In this document: positions 30,733 to 38,207 of the stretch, in pieces
Layout of the letters: each line of letters opens with the position of its first letter
Numbering within the stretch: position 1 is the stretch's first letter
DNA from: Treponema sp.
Lineage (GTDB): Bacteria > Spirochaetota > Spirochaetia > Treponematales > Breznakiellaceae
Assembly (NCBI GenBank): GCA_031278715.1
Contig: JAITJW010000145.1
Span: forward strand, 1 to 38,207
Reading direction: 5' to 3'
Length of the DNA stretch: 38,207 nt
Program-made: the position numbers and the translations under genes
The notes under the pieces: model-generated
The model's input: only the letters and a program-made list of their open reading frames with translations
Told to the model about the DNA's origin: nothing
The model's database searches: none

Positions 30733-31801
30733 GTTTTTGTGTTGCACCCCCGGGCCACCCTTGCGCGGGCCGTACCGAATCGCGTTCTACAAGTTCCACC
30801 CCAAGAACCGTGTGTTCGGCTTCTGAATTTTCGTTATCAATAAGCCGGATAAGCTGCCGGACGGCCTTTTGTCCCATGAGTTCCCGGTTAACGTTTATAG
30901 TCGTAAGAGCGGGGCTGAAATTCCCGGCGCGGTCGTTATTGTCAAAGCCAATAACCGAAATTTCCTCCGGGATCTTTATTCCCTTCTCCTTCAACGCCTC
31001 CATCACCATAATTGCCGCGGCGTCATTATTACAGAAATAAGCCTGGGGCAGACGGGCCTTTGGAGGGAGTATTCGCTTAATAGCGTCTATATTATTATTC
31101 ATTATGAAGGGCTCAATTTCCGCCATGAGTGAATATTTACGGATATATTCGCCGGTTTCCTCAAACGTTATAAGGCCCTCCTGGACCAGGGCTTCCAGAA
31201 AGCCGTAGTAACGCTCTTTTACGGACTTTGAATAGGAAAAATCACCGATATAGCCGATTTTGGCAAAGCCCTTCCCAATAAGGTATTGTGCCGCCATGTA
31301 GCCGCCCGAAATATTGTCTGTTACAATACAGTTGATATTCGGCAGCCTGGGATTGTGATCGGCAATCACCATGCGGGTATTCACGGCCATAAGCCTTTGG
31401 ATATTAAGGGTGGATATTTTCCCCAGGACAATGATCCCCGCAACATGGCGTTTGGTGATACAGTCCGGTATGCTCATGCTTTGTTCGTTAAAATAATGGA
31501 CAATGATGTCGTATCCGCAGTACTTTGCTTCCCTGATAACGTGGTAAAGAATCTGGTTGTAAAAGTCTAAATTCTTGAGTTCCTTTTCGTATATGTCAAG
31601 AATCAAAACACAGATATGGTGCTGACCAAAGGTTTTTATATAGCGGAGTTTTCTGTCCAGATACCCCAATTTCTGGGCCGTCTCCATGATCCTGATACGG
31701 GTCTCTTCGCTTACCCCCTTGCGGTCGTTCAGGGCCAGGGAAACCGCGTTAACCGACACATTCGCCGCCCCGGCAATATCCTTCATGGTGATTTTGTTCA
31801 T
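30659..31801 (-). CDS. LacI/GalR-family transcriptional regulator with C-terminal extension
   Basis: A 380-residue repressor. The N-terminal helix-turn-helix is TMKDIAGAANVSVNAVSLAL NDRKGVS, with the hinge helix region following. A periplasmic-binding-protein-like effector domain spans about 65-340 (IIVLGKISTLNIQRLM, AQYLIGKGFAKIGYIGDFSY, QAYFCNNDAAAIMVMEALKE, EISVIGFDNNDRAGNFSPAL TTINV). Family members usually end near LVERxSV; here about 35 extra residues (starting RPAQGWPGGATQ) run into the 3' end of the convergent GH18 gene, overlapping it by 74 bases. The ATG has AGGAAGG close upstream (short spacing). It is the last gene of the ABC-kinase-SIS sugar locus and probably represses it, with the imported sugar or its phosphate as effector. 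Confidence 0.9.
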   Translation of the reverse strand: MNKITMKDIAGAANVSVNAVSLALNDRKGVSEETRIRIMETAQKLGYLDRKLRYIKTFGQHHICVLILDIYEKELKNLDFYNQILYHVIREAKYCGYDIIVHYFNEQSMSIPDCITKRHVAGIIVLGKISTLNIQRLMAVNTRMVIADHNPRLPNINCIVTDNISGGYMAAQYLIGKGFAKIGYIGDFSYSKSVKERYYGFLEALVQEGLITFEETGEYIRKYSLMAEIEPFIMNNNIDAIKRILPPKARLPQAYFCNNDAAAIMVMEALKEKGIKIPEEISVIGFDNNDRAGNFSPALTTINVNRELMGQKAVRQLIRLIDNENSEAEHTVLGVELVERDSVRPAQGWPGGATQKLTGKAASCPTPRYSPGPDAKSPRP

Positions 31802-31839
31802 CTACCTTCCTGGCCTGCCTTCCCTTCAATCTCCTGTTC

Positions 31840-32580
31840 TTACATATAGTGAATCTGGCCGCCGTGTTCCCGCATGATCTTCGCGTTATGCTCGTCCCCG
31901 CCGGGCACGTTTGACGAAACAAAGACCGGCGGCACAATATTCTTTTCCACAAGCAACGCCACAGTCCGGGCCACAACGGCGTTGAGCAGGGCGGCGCCCA
32001 CCGCCGTGGAAGTCGGGGCTACCCTTCCGGAGAACCCCTGAATCTCAAGTTCGGCATCGCCGTAAGCGCCGCAGTTGTCGATGACAAGATCGCACACCTG
32101 GTAAAGCCGTTTGCCGCTTTCGTGCCGCGACGGAACGGAAGCGCTGGTTTTAAGGTTTGTGAGGCAGATGGTACAGGCGCCGGCTTCTTTCGCGTAAAGC
32201 GCTGCATCCACCGGCACCGCGTTCCTCCCCGACACGCTGTGTAGTATCATTACATCCCCTGCTTTGACGGGGTGGGCGGCAATAAGCGCCTTTCCATAAC
32301 CGGCAAGGCGCTCCATGTCGGTAGTGAGTGTCGGCGGCATCACGTCCATGACAAGGCCGGGGGCGGGCAGGTAGTTGATCAGCGCCAGCCCCCCTGTCCG
32401 GTAGTACAGTTCCATAGCGAGGATCCCCGCGTGCCCTGTACCAAAGGTCCAGATCGAATGTTTTTCCGCTATCGCCGCGGCCAGGACTCCGGCAGCCTTT
32501 TCCATGACGGCGGCCTGACTTGTTTCCGCATCACGGAGGATGGCCCGCACACGCTCCAAATAGGTTTCGATTTCACTCAT
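31840..32580 (-). CDS. SIS-domain phosphosugar-binding protein (second of a tandem pair)
   Basis: A 246-residue SIS protein of the COG4821/UPF0309-like group. A helical N-terminus is followed by the SIS fold: AEKHSIWTFGTGHAGILAME, MILHSVSGRNAVPVDAALYA KEAGACTICLTN (the Ser-rich phosphosugar loop and following strand) and VAPTSTAVGAALLNAVVART. SIS domains bind phosphosugars and act as isomerases, deaminases, etherases or sensors. No full MurQ or NagB signature was found. It lies 18 bases downstream of a paralogous SIS gene and upstream of lacI. The shared ends (NVPGGDEHNAKIM here, NIPGGPDQNAAVT in the other) show common ancestry. A heteromeric enzyme is possible. The ribosome site is weak (AGG). 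Confidence 0.82.
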   Translation of the reverse strand: MSEIETYLERVRAILRDAETSQAAVMEKAAGVLAAAIAEKHSIWTFGTGHAGILAMELYYRTGGLALINYLPAPGLVMDVMPPTLTTDMERLAGYGKALIAAHPVKAGDVMILHSVSGRNAVPVDAALYAKEAGACTICLTNLKTSASVPSRHESGKRLYQVCDLVIDNCGAYGDAELEIQGFSGRVAPTSTAVGAALLNAVVARTVALLVEKNIVPPVFVSSNVPGGDEHNAKIMREHGGQIHYM

Positions 32581-32598
32581 GACCTGACACCCACGTTC

Positions 32599-33369
32599 CT
32601 AATACCCAAAGTCCTCGTAGTGTTTTGTTACCGCCGCGTTCTGATCCGGGCCGCCGGGAATATTGGCGCTGCGGAAAATCGAGGGATTCACGCCCTTCTC
32701 CTGCAGCTTTTCAACGGTTCTGAGGATGAGGGGCCAGGCAATAAAGGCGGCGCCCATGCCGGAGGCGGGCCATATCTTTTCATCAAGGCCCTTGATCTCA
32801 AACACCGCGTCCCCGTAAGGCGCGTGGTTGTCAAAAAGGATGTCCGCGTATTCGGCAAGTTTTTTGTCGCCTCCTTCGGGTGTAACGGAAGCGGAAGTCT
32901 GCTTGGAGGACATGACGATGAGTTTAAGACCCTTCCGTTTTGCGGCGGCGGCCACGTTAGTGGCGGCAAAGCCGAAACCCGAATTGGAATTGAGAAAGAG
33001 AACATCATCTTTGGCAAGGCCGTTGATATCGAGAAGGTAATCGACATACTCGGTCTCGAACTTCCGTTTCCGCTGCACCAGCGCATCGCCTGAAAGCTTG
33101 TCCCGTGAGGCTTTGCGGGAACCGGTGTGGGGCGCCTGAAGGGTCGGATCAGGAACGACGATATCAAGACGGCGCACAAAAACAGCGCCCCCGGCCCGGG
33201 CAAGAAGTTCACCGCCGATGCAGTGGCCCCGGTCGTGAATAAAGAAGTTGTGCCCTCCGGCAACGGCAGTGGCGATCATTTCGGCGGCCTTTTCCAGATT
33301 GGCCGCCTCGTCCTTCTCAATCGCGTCTAAAAGTTTTCTGCAGTGATCATAAAAACCATCAACAAGCAT
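32599..33369 (-). CDS. SIS-domain phosphosugar-binding protein (first of a tandem pair)
   Basis: A 256-residue SIS protein, paralogous to the next gene downstream. Motifs: AGGHNFFIHDRGHCIGGELL ARAGGAVFV, DDVLFLNSNSGFGFAATNVA AAAKRKGLKLIVMSS (SIS loop, with Asn-Ser-Asn-Ser-Gly instead of the usual Ser-x-Ser-Gly), DILFDNHAPYGDAVFEIKGL and SANIPGGPDQN near the end. An in-frame ATG at 33387 is passed over because the ATG at 33369 has AAAAGGAGATTAT directly upstream. Placement after a BadF/NagK-type kinase suggests that it acts on the phosphorylated sugar. The reaction (isomerase, epimerase or lyase) cannot be told from sequence alone. Confidence 0.82.
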   Translation of the reverse strand: MLVDGFYDHCRKLLDAIEKDEAANLEKAAEMIATAVAGGHNFFIHDRGHCIGGELLARAGGAVFVRRLDIVVPDPTLQAPHTGSRKASRDKLSGDALVQRKRKFETEYVDYLLDINGLAKDDVLFLNSNSGFGFAATNVAAAAKRKGLKLIVMSSKQTSASVTPEGGDKKLAEYADILFDNHAPYGDAVFEIKGLDEKIWPASGMGAAFIAWPLILRTVEKLQEKGVNPSIFRSANIPGGPDQNAAVTKHYEDFGY

Positions 33370-33411
33370 ATAATCTCCTTTTACCATATATAATTGCGGG
33401 TAGATTGAGCT

Positions 33412-33438
33412 TGTTCCAAAAACTGAAGTTTTGGAACA
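33412..33438. repeat. Perfect 10-bp inverted repeat between kinase and SIS genes
   Basis: TGTTCCAAAA (33412-33421), 7-base loop, TTTTGGAACA (33429-33438), about 22 bases past the kinase stop. No T tract follows on the minus strand, so it is more likely an mRNA-stability or processing hairpin, an operator, or a dispersed intergenic repeat than a terminator. Confidence 0.65.
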
Positions 33439-33460
33439 GCCTTGATAAATAATACTTTAT

Positions 33461-34447
33461 TTACCACTTAATAACAAGATCAGGGAATTTCTCCGCCAGG
33501 ATCCCTGCGGCCCGGGACGCTTCCACCCCCTGCCGGAGAATTTCAAAAGCAGGCCCGGCCATGAGGTGTTCAAAAAGGGGCTTCCGTATATCAAAATCAG
33601 GATATGCCGCGAGAATTTTCCCCTTAAATGTTTCAAACATCAGCGGATGGGTTTTCCACGCGCCGCCGCAGCAGACAAGTCTGCGCATGGGAGGGGGAAT
33701 ATCAAAACGAGCGAAAAAGGAGAGCCCCTGAACCGCCATAAGTTCACCGGCCGCCTTTACGATACGGAGCGCCACGGCGTCTCCCGCTACGGCGGCCTCC
33801 TCGACCTGGCGGGTCAATGACGCGACTTTCCTGAAGGGGGAGGGCTCCCGGTGTACCTGGGTTACCATGTCCCAATCCTCCTTGAGTTTCCAGTCCCGCC
33901 GGATAAGATCGTGAACAAGGGTCTTTTCCGTCCAGCCCTCAATGCCGGATACTACCGCCCTGATCGCCTCCTGGCCTATCCAGACCCCGCTTCCCTGATC
34001 CCCCAGGATGGGGCCCCAGCCGCCGACAGTTTTGCGCAGGGTTCCGTCCCGGCTTTTCAGGGGGCGCCCCTTATCCACCAGGAATATATCCGAACCTGTA
34101 CCCGAAAGGGCCAGAAAACCGTCTTCCCAGAAGGCCCCCGCCATGATACCGGCTTCGGGCTCCGACATCAGGGCCGTTTCTTTTACCCCGGTCCGCTTTT
34201 TAAGCGCCTCCAGAAGATTCCCCACAGGGCCGACAAAAACCACGTAGAGTTTGTCGATAAGCGCCGGCGGCTTTCCGCCGAACACCTGATCCAGGCAGTC
34301 GTTTACGTTTTCCAGGGAATTCTCCGGCGTAGTGGAAGTGGTGTTCACCCCTCCTGCCAAGCCCTGCCCGAGAATATCAAAGTTTTCGTTAAAGAGGATC
34401 ATGCGGAGCTTGCTGCCGCCGCCGTCCACTGAAAGTATGCTGCGCAT
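33461..34447 (-). CDS. BadF/BadG-family sugar kinase, N-acetylglucosamine-kinase-like
   Basis: A 328-residue ASKHA-fold kinase. The N-terminal phosphate loop is SVDGGGSKLRMILFN. The segment LALSGTGSDIFLVDKG is the adenosine-side motif, and VGGWGPILGDQGSGVWIGQE is the GGWGxxLGDxGSGxxIG signature of N-acetylglucosamine kinases in the BadF/BadG/BcrA ATPase family. The most likely role is ATP-dependent phosphorylation of an imported amino sugar or related hexose. A TTG at 34459 is in frame, but the ATG at 34447 gives the normal family N-terminus (MRSILSVDGGG). Neither start has a strong ribosome site. A terminator-like hairpin (34458-34486) lies directly before the start, so expression probably depends on readthrough from the solute-binding protein gene. 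Confidence 0.85.
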   Translation of the reverse strand: MRSILSVDGGGSKLRMILFNENFDILGQGLAGGVNTTSTTPENSLENVNDCLDQVFGGKPPALIDKLYVVFVGPVGNLLEALKKRTGVKETALMSEPEAGIMAGAFWEDGFLALSGTGSDIFLVDKGRPLKSRDGTLRKTVGGWGPILGDQGSGVWIGQEAIRAVVSGIEGWTEKTLVHDLIRRDWKLKEDWDMVTQVHREPSPFRKVASLTRQVEEAAVAGDAVALRIVKAAGELMAVQGLSFFARFDIPPPMRRLVCCGGAWKTHPLMFETFKGKILAAYPDFDIRKPLFEHLMAGPAFEILRQGVEASRAAGILAEKFPDLVIKW

Positions 34448-34457
34448 CGGTTTACCC

Positions 34458-34486
34458 AAAAGGCCCGCTGTTTGGGCGGGTCTTTT
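34458..34486 (-). terminator. Terminator/attenuator between solute-binding protein and kinase genes
   Basis: Minus-strand RNA: AAAAGACCCGC, 7-base loop, GCGGGCCUUUU, an 11-bp stem with one mismatch and an A/U-rich base that serves as the U tract. It lies 20 bases past the solute-binding protein stop and ends about 10 bases before the kinase ATG. This is the usual place for differential expression of a binding protein over downstream genes. Confidence 0.6.
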
Positions 34487-34506
34487 GAGTATATCACTAG
34501 AGGGGC

Positions 34507-36069
34507 CTAGCGTGAAGACAGGAAGGCATCCGCCTGCTTCTGGGCTTCGGCGAGGATCTTGTCAATGCCGTTGGCCTTGAGCTTGGCGTTGAATTCGTCG
34601 ATAAGCCTGTCGACTTCCGCTTCGGAACCGGCCTGTCCCCGGCGCAGGGTATCGCGGTATTCCATGACTACGTTGGTACAGGCGGCAATCTCGTTGCTTA
34701 CCGGCTGGATGTTAAAGGAAAAGCCCATGTATACGGGCTGTTTTGCGTCCCTGTTGAACTGGTTCATCTTGGTGAACATGATACCACCCGGCCCGGCGTA
34801 ATCCTCCGGAGCCTGAACGATAGTAAGGTTCCCCACCGGCGCGTTGTACCAGTAATGGTAGCCCCGTTCAGCGGCGTTCGCATTCCGCGTGCCTTCAAAG
34901 GTCATCCTTCCCTGTGCGTCTTTTTTATAGTGCTGGCCTTCAACACCGAAACGCATCATCGTAGCTACGAAGGGATCGTTGTTGACCAGTTCCAGGAACA
35001 TCATGGCCCGCTCGGGGTTTTTGGATGCCGCGGAAATGGCGGTCCCCGCGGAATGATAATTCCCGGTATCCGTCCATACACGGGCAGGCTCCACCATCCT
35101 GGTGGTAAAAGTGTCGCCATAGAGGTGTTCGGGTAGGTAGGTATACCCCCAGCCCACAAAACCAAAAACATTGCCGGTATACTGCCACTGCTCTTTATCG
35201 ATGTAATCGTAGGCCAGGATGTTCTTCTGGACCATGCGCCACTGGGCACGGGCGAAATCCCGGTATTCCTGGGTAGCGTAGAGGTTGAATACGGTCTTGG
35301 AATCGTAACCCGCAATGTCCATGATCCCGTCGATGTTGGTAACCGCCAGGAAGCTGTCGTTGAGCAGGGAATTCAGCGCGAAATTGTAGGGCATCTCAAG
35401 TTCAGTACCCCAGATAAGGGGTTCCTCGATATTGGCGCCCAGGACCTGATCCCGCTTTGCCTTCACGTCGTTAAGCCAGCTTTCCAGCTTGTACCAGCCC
35501 CCGGTATAGGGAACTTTTGCAGCATCCACACCGATTTTTTGCGCTAACTCCTCGTTGTAGATAAAGGAGATGATGTAACAGTTATCCTTGAGGGAGGGGA
35601 TGCCGTAGATGTGGCTGTTGATAGTCATAGCGTCCCACACGGCTTTGTTGAACAGGGCCTTGGTCTTGGTTCCGTACTGGTCCAGAAGGTTCTCGATGGG
35701 GTAGTAGGAACCCCGCTGGGACTGGATAAGGTAGTCCAGCTTGGACTGGCTGCCGAAACCGATGATCCCCAGATCCTGACCGGAGGACACCATGACAGTC
35801 ATCCTGGTTTCCCAATCCGCGCTGGGCCAGTAGTGTACGTTTACCTTGGCGTTGATCTTGGGCCCGATATACGCGTTAAGCGCGTCGTTGACCATCTGGT
35901 TGTCCGGCATGGGACCGGTACCCAGATACCAGTCAAATTCCACATAGGGCAGACTGCCGGTATAACCGGGTACATTAGTGCCCCCTCCCGCCTGGGAGCG
36001 GCCACCGGCGAATACGGCGGCTGAAAAAACCGCCGAAAGGCCAAGAGCGATAAAAAACGTTTTCTTCAT
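34507..36069 (-). CDS. ABC transporter sugar-binding protein, LplA-like family 1
   Basis: A 520-residue extracellular solute-binding protein. The signal peptide MKKTFFIALGLSAVFSAAVF ends in AGGRSQAGGG. There is no lipobox Cys, so by sequence it is a soluble or otherwise tethered periplasmic protein; this AGGxxx form is common among treponemal binding proteins. The mature part is long and aromatic-rich (YVEFDWYLGTGPMPDNQMVN, INAKVNVHYWPSADWETRMT, GRSYYPIENLLDQYG-like stretches, AALEM-type helices), as in LplA proteins that bind oligosaccharides. A strong ribosome site (AGGAGAAGAAG) precedes the ATG. It follows two permease genes and precedes a sugar kinase. The ATP-binding subunit is not in the window, and such systems often share an MsmK-type ATPase encoded elsewhere. 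Confidence 0.92.
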   Translation of the reverse strand: MKKTFFIALGLSAVFSAAVFAGGRSQAGGGTNVPGYTGSLPYVEFDWYLGTGPMPDNQMVNDALNAYIGPKINAKVNVHYWPSADWETRMTVMVSSGQDLGIIGFGSQSKLDYLIQSQRGSYYPIENLLDQYGTKTKALFNKAVWDAMTINSHIYGIPSLKDNCYIISFIYNEELAQKIGVDAAKVPYTGGWYKLESWLNDVKAKRDQVLGANIEEPLIWGTELEMPYNFALNSLLNDSFLAVTNIDGIMDIAGYDSKTVFNLYATQEYRDFARAQWRMVQKNILAYDYIDKEQWQYTGNVFGFVGWGYTYLPEHLYGDTFTTRMVEPARVWTDTGNYHSAGTAISAASKNPERAMMFLELVNNDPFVATMMRFGVEGQHYKKDAQGRMTFEGTRNANAAERGYHYWYNAPVGNLTIVQAPEDYAGPGGIMFTKMNQFNRDAKQPVYMGFSFNIQPVSNEIAACTNVVMEYRDTLRRGQAGSEAEVDRLIDEFNAKLKANGIDKILAEAQKQADAFLSSR

Positions 36070-36101
36070 CTTCTTCTCCTGAAAAAATTGAATTTATTGT
36101 A

Positions 36102-36116
36102 TCCCCCAACGGGGGA
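36102..36116. repeat. Short GC hairpin between permease and binding-protein genes
   Basis: TCCCCC-AAC-GGGGGA, a 6-bp stem with a 3-base loop, in the 60-base gap before the solute-binding protein gene. The transcript reads U-rich sequence before it, not after, so it is not a terminator for the permeases. It may protect the 5' end of a processed binding-protein mRNA. Confidence 0.4.
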
Positions 36117-36129
36117 CAAAAAACAAAAA

Positions 36130-37080
36130 CTATTCCTTGATGCCCCCTACCGTGAGGCCACTCACAAAGTACCGTTGAAAAAAAGGATAGGCAAAAAGGA
36201 TGGGCAGTATGACAATGAGGGTACAGGCCATACGCATGTTTTCAGACGGCAGAGTCCGCAGCAGGGCAATGCCGTCAGGCGTACCGGCCACCGCCGCGTT
36301 CTGCTTGATAAAGTCTATGGTGTTCTGGAGCTTTATCAGCACGGTCTGAAGGGGTACCAGTTTAGGCTTGTCGATGTAGAGCATCCCCGTAAACCAGTCG
36401 TTCCAGCGGCTTACCACGTTAAAAAGCCCTACCGTGGCTATGCCCGCCTTAAACAGGGGCAGTACGATCTTGAAGAAGATCATAAAATGCCCGGCGCCGT
36501 CAATCCTGGCGGACTCGATAAACGCTTCGGGTATGGTAGTTTTGATAAAGGTCCGCAGGATGATCACGTTGAAGCCGCTCATAAGGGACGGCAGGAGGAA
36601 TATCCACACCGAATCGTTGATGCGGAGGTAGCGTACGTTCAATATATACGAAGGAACAAGGCCGCCGCCGAAGAGCATCGTAAAGAACAGCAGCCATGTT
36701 AAAAACTTGCGGAACACAAAAAAACGCTGGGCGATAACGTAAGCGTACAGGGTCATGACCGAAAGGCTCATCAGAGTACCGGCAACGGTGTAGAAAATAG
36801 TGATAGCATAAGAATCGAACAGGGCGTCCCCGGTTTTTACCAGGTAGACATAAGCTTCAAGAGTCCACTCGTCGGGGAAAAACGTGTAACCCTTATTGGC
36901 AATGGAAAGCTGGCTGGTAAAGGAGACGATAACCACCAGGAGGAGGGGTAGAATAATGATAAGAGTACCGAAAAAAAGTATGACAAGAAAAATACTGTTC
37001 CACTTCCAGGAGATCTGGGTAAGATTGCCGTTCCCGCCGGCGTTTTGTCTTCTTTTTGCCGGCTGTCCTGCTTTCTCCAT
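36130..37080 (-). CDS. ABC sugar permease, LplC/YtcP type (CUT1)
   Basis: A 316-residue inner-membrane permease with six predicted helices: about 30-52 (IFLVILFFGTLIIILPLLLV), 92-115, 125-150 (FLTWLLFFTMLFGGGLVPSY), 158-175, 205-225 and 280-300. The cytoplasmic EAA loop that docks the ATPase is EAFIESARIDGAGHFMIFFK followed by IVLPL. The C-terminus FFQRYFVSGLTVGGIKE is typical of LplC/YtcP proteins. The N-terminus is longer and more basic than usual (EKAGQPAKRRQNAGG). It lies 9 bases after the partner permease gene, so the two halves of the translocation pore are made together. Confidence 0.93.
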   Translation of the reverse strand: MEKAGQPAKRRQNAGGNGNLTQISWKWNSIFLVILFFGTLIIILPLLLVVIVSFTSQLSIANKGYTFFPDEWTLEAYVYLVKTGDALFDSYAITIFYTVAGTLMSLSVMTLYAYVIAQRFFVFRKFLTWLLFFTMLFGGGLVPSYILNVRYLRINDSVWIFLLPSLMSGFNVIILRTFIKTTIPEAFIESARIDGAGHFMIFFKIVLPLFKAGIATVGLFNVVSRWNDWFTGMLYIDKPKLVPLQTVLIKLQNTIDFIKQNAAVAGTPDGIALLRTLPSENMRMACTLIVILPILFAYPFFQRYFVSGLTVGGIKE

Positions 37081-37089
37081 AGCCGTTCC

Positions 37090-38028
37090 CTAAAACATCG
37101 CGCTGTCGGGATCTATCTTATTGACAACGGCGTTGACAATAAGAACCAGGACAAAACCCACCACCGACTGGTACAGCCCCGCTGCCGTGGACATACCTAC
37201 GTTGTTCAGGTACGTGAGGCCCCGGTAAATGTAGGTGTCGATAACATCCGTAACCCGGTAGATCATGCCGGTATTCCGGGGTACGGTGTAGAAAAGGCCG
37301 AAATCGCCCCGGAAAATGGAACCCATGGACATAATAATGGAAATCCCCACAATGAAGCGGAGGTGGGGCAGGGTTATGTGGCGGGCCTGTTGAAGTTTGG
37401 AAGCACCGTCCAGCATGGCGGCCTCGTAGTAATCATTGGAAATGCCGGAAATTACCGCAAGGTACAGTACTGTCTGGTAGCCTGCGTTTTTCCACGCGTT
37501 GACGAACACCAGGAGGGGCGGCCAGAGCCATGCCTGCTGGTACCAGTTGGTTTTATCCGGCAGGCCGAAATATCCAAGTATCTCGTTCACCAGACCGTGA
37601 TCCCGGTAGAGGAACGCGTAGACCACAATGTTAATAACCGCGTAAGAAAGAAAATAGGGCAGCATGTACAGAGTTTGTATTACTTTAGCGGTTCTGCGAG
37701 TTCTCAAGGCACTCAACATCAAGGCCATGATCACCGCCAGAACCATGTTAACTACAATGAATACCAGATTGTAGAGTACCGTGTTCCGGGTAATAACAAA
37801 GGCGTCGCTTGTCGAAAAAAGAAATTTAAAATTACTAAGGCCGATAAAGGGACTCCCCATGATGCCCGCGGAATTGTTGTAATCCTGAAAGGCCATCACC
37901 AGCCCGGCCATAGGGAAGTAACAGAAAATGATAAGGAACAACACCCCCGGAAGGGCCATCACGTAGAGGGCGCCGTCTTCTTTCTTGAAAAGACGCCCTT
38001 GCTTTATTGCCGTCATTTTCGACGTCAT
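37090..38028 (-). CDS. ABC sugar permease, LplB type (CUT1)
   Basis: A 312-residue inner-membrane permease pairing with the downstream LplC-type protein. Six helices are visible, beginning with ALYVMALPGVLFLIIFCYFP and ending with YQSVVGFVLVLIVNAVVNKI. The EAA loop is EAAMLDGASKLQQARHITLP. The family end pattern (NAVVNKIDPDSAMF) is present. In-frame starts at 38067 and 38052 exist, but the ATG at 38028 has GGGAGG 8 bases upstream. It is the first gene of the sugar locus in this window. The 179 bases upstream hold an A/T-rich stretch with a TATATC -10-like hexamer (38141-38146) and then a G run at the window edge. Confidence 0.92.
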   Translation of the reverse strand: MTSKMTAIKQGRLFKKEDGALYVMALPGVLFLIIFCYFPMAGLVMAFQDYNNSAGIMGSPFIGLSNFKFLFSTSDAFVITRNTVLYNLVFIVVNMVLAVIMALMLSALRTRRTAKVIQTLYMLPYFLSYAVINIVVYAFLYRDHGLVNEILGYFGLPDKTNWYQQAWLWPPLLVFVNAWKNAGYQTVLYLAVISGISNDYYEAAMLDGASKLQQARHITLPHLRFIVGISIIMSMGSIFRGDFGLFYTVPRNTGMIYRVTDVIDTYIYRGLTYLNNVGMSTAAGLYQSVVGFVLVLIVNAVVNKIDPDSAMF

Positions 38029-38181
38029 ATACCCGCCTCCCATCTTCTTACACTCCCTCCAGGGCATGGAGACAGACGGGATCTAACCGGACTATTCCCG
38101 TACAGAGGGCAGAAGGCAAAAACAGCGAAGAGGAAAAAACGATATACTGATAAAAATAACCGGCAGTTACCTGTGTGTGTA

Positions 38182-38204
38182 GGGGGGGGGGGGGGGGGGG
38201 GGGG
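38182..38204. repeat. 23-base G homopolymer at window end
   Basis: Twenty-three consecutive G, preceded by TGTGTGTGTA and followed only by CCA. It lies about 154 bases upstream of the LplB-type permease start. It may be a real phase-variable tract or an artefact at a contig end (polyG reads). Confidence 0.7.
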
Positions 38205-38207
38205 CCA

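Noticed and set aside
36102-36116. Terminator between the LplC-type permease and the binding-protein gene
   Set aside because: On the transcribed strand the U-rich run precedes the hairpin rather than following it, and the stem is only 6 bp.
1-38207. CRISPR array, tRNA, rRNA, prophage or integrase genes
   Set aside because: No regularly spaced direct repeats, cloverleaf-like sequences or mobile-element proteins were recognised on either strand. Small tRNA-like folds were not searched by computation.

Overview
The window reads as chromosomal DNA from a Treponema-like spirochaete. The reasons are a single-polypeptide cytidylate kinase/ribosomal protein S1 fusion, a long PPi-dependent phosphofructokinase, ABC sugar-binding protein and permeases of the LplA/LplB/LplC type common in treponemes, and the neighbourhood cyclic-nucleotide-binding protein - murB - cysS - ECF sigma factor, which I recall from Treponema pallidum. 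The moderate-to-high GC and carbohydrate-scavenging genes would suit a gut (for example termite-gut) treponeme, but that is inference. I see no rRNA, tRNA, CRISPR array, phage gene or transposase. No gene-free stretch exceeds 300 bases.

Layout. (1) 1-1111: the start of a GH127-type glycosidase gene, divergent from an AraC-family regulator. (2) 1219-11124, minus strand: a housekeeping block read as murB, a two-CNB-domain regulator, scpA, scpB, an RsuA/RluB-type pseudouridine synthase, cmk-rpsA, a GAF/sigma-54 activator, a membrane-anchored TPR protein and a lipoprotein. (3) 11256-18701, plus strand: cysS, an ECF sigma factor with its zinc-motif anti-sigma factor and two exported proteins (one a TIG/transglutaminase-fold lipoprotein with Ser at the nucleophile position), an archaeal-type UMP kinase and PPi-PFK. 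(4) 18862-24501, plus: a coupled DUF2339-DUF3999-DUF4139 envelope cassette, preceded by a very strong hairpin. (5) 24498-29488, minus: RND/MMPL exporter, LolA-like periplasmic protein and outer-membrane barrel, a candidate envelope-spanning lipid or hydrophobic-molecule system. (6) 29611-38207: a GH18-like lipoprotein (plus) converging on a minus-strand sugar locus of two permeases, solute-binding protein, BadF/NagK-type kinase, two paralogous SIS proteins and a LacI regulator. The window ends in a 23-base G run.

Two themes recur. First, several transcription-unit leaders (cysS, murB, the CNB regulator, scpA, the MMPL exporter, possibly DUF2339) have a -10-like hexamer only 5-11 bases before the ATG and no Shine-Dalgarno sequence, suggesting leaderless or nearly leaderless mRNAs, while operon-internal genes mostly have good ribosome sites. 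Second, strong perfect inverted repeats occur inside exported-protein genes (1858-1880, 24562-24598, 25879-25915) and between genes (18757-18826, 33412-33438).

Coordinates and motifs were read by eye. Family names come from motif recognition, not database searches.
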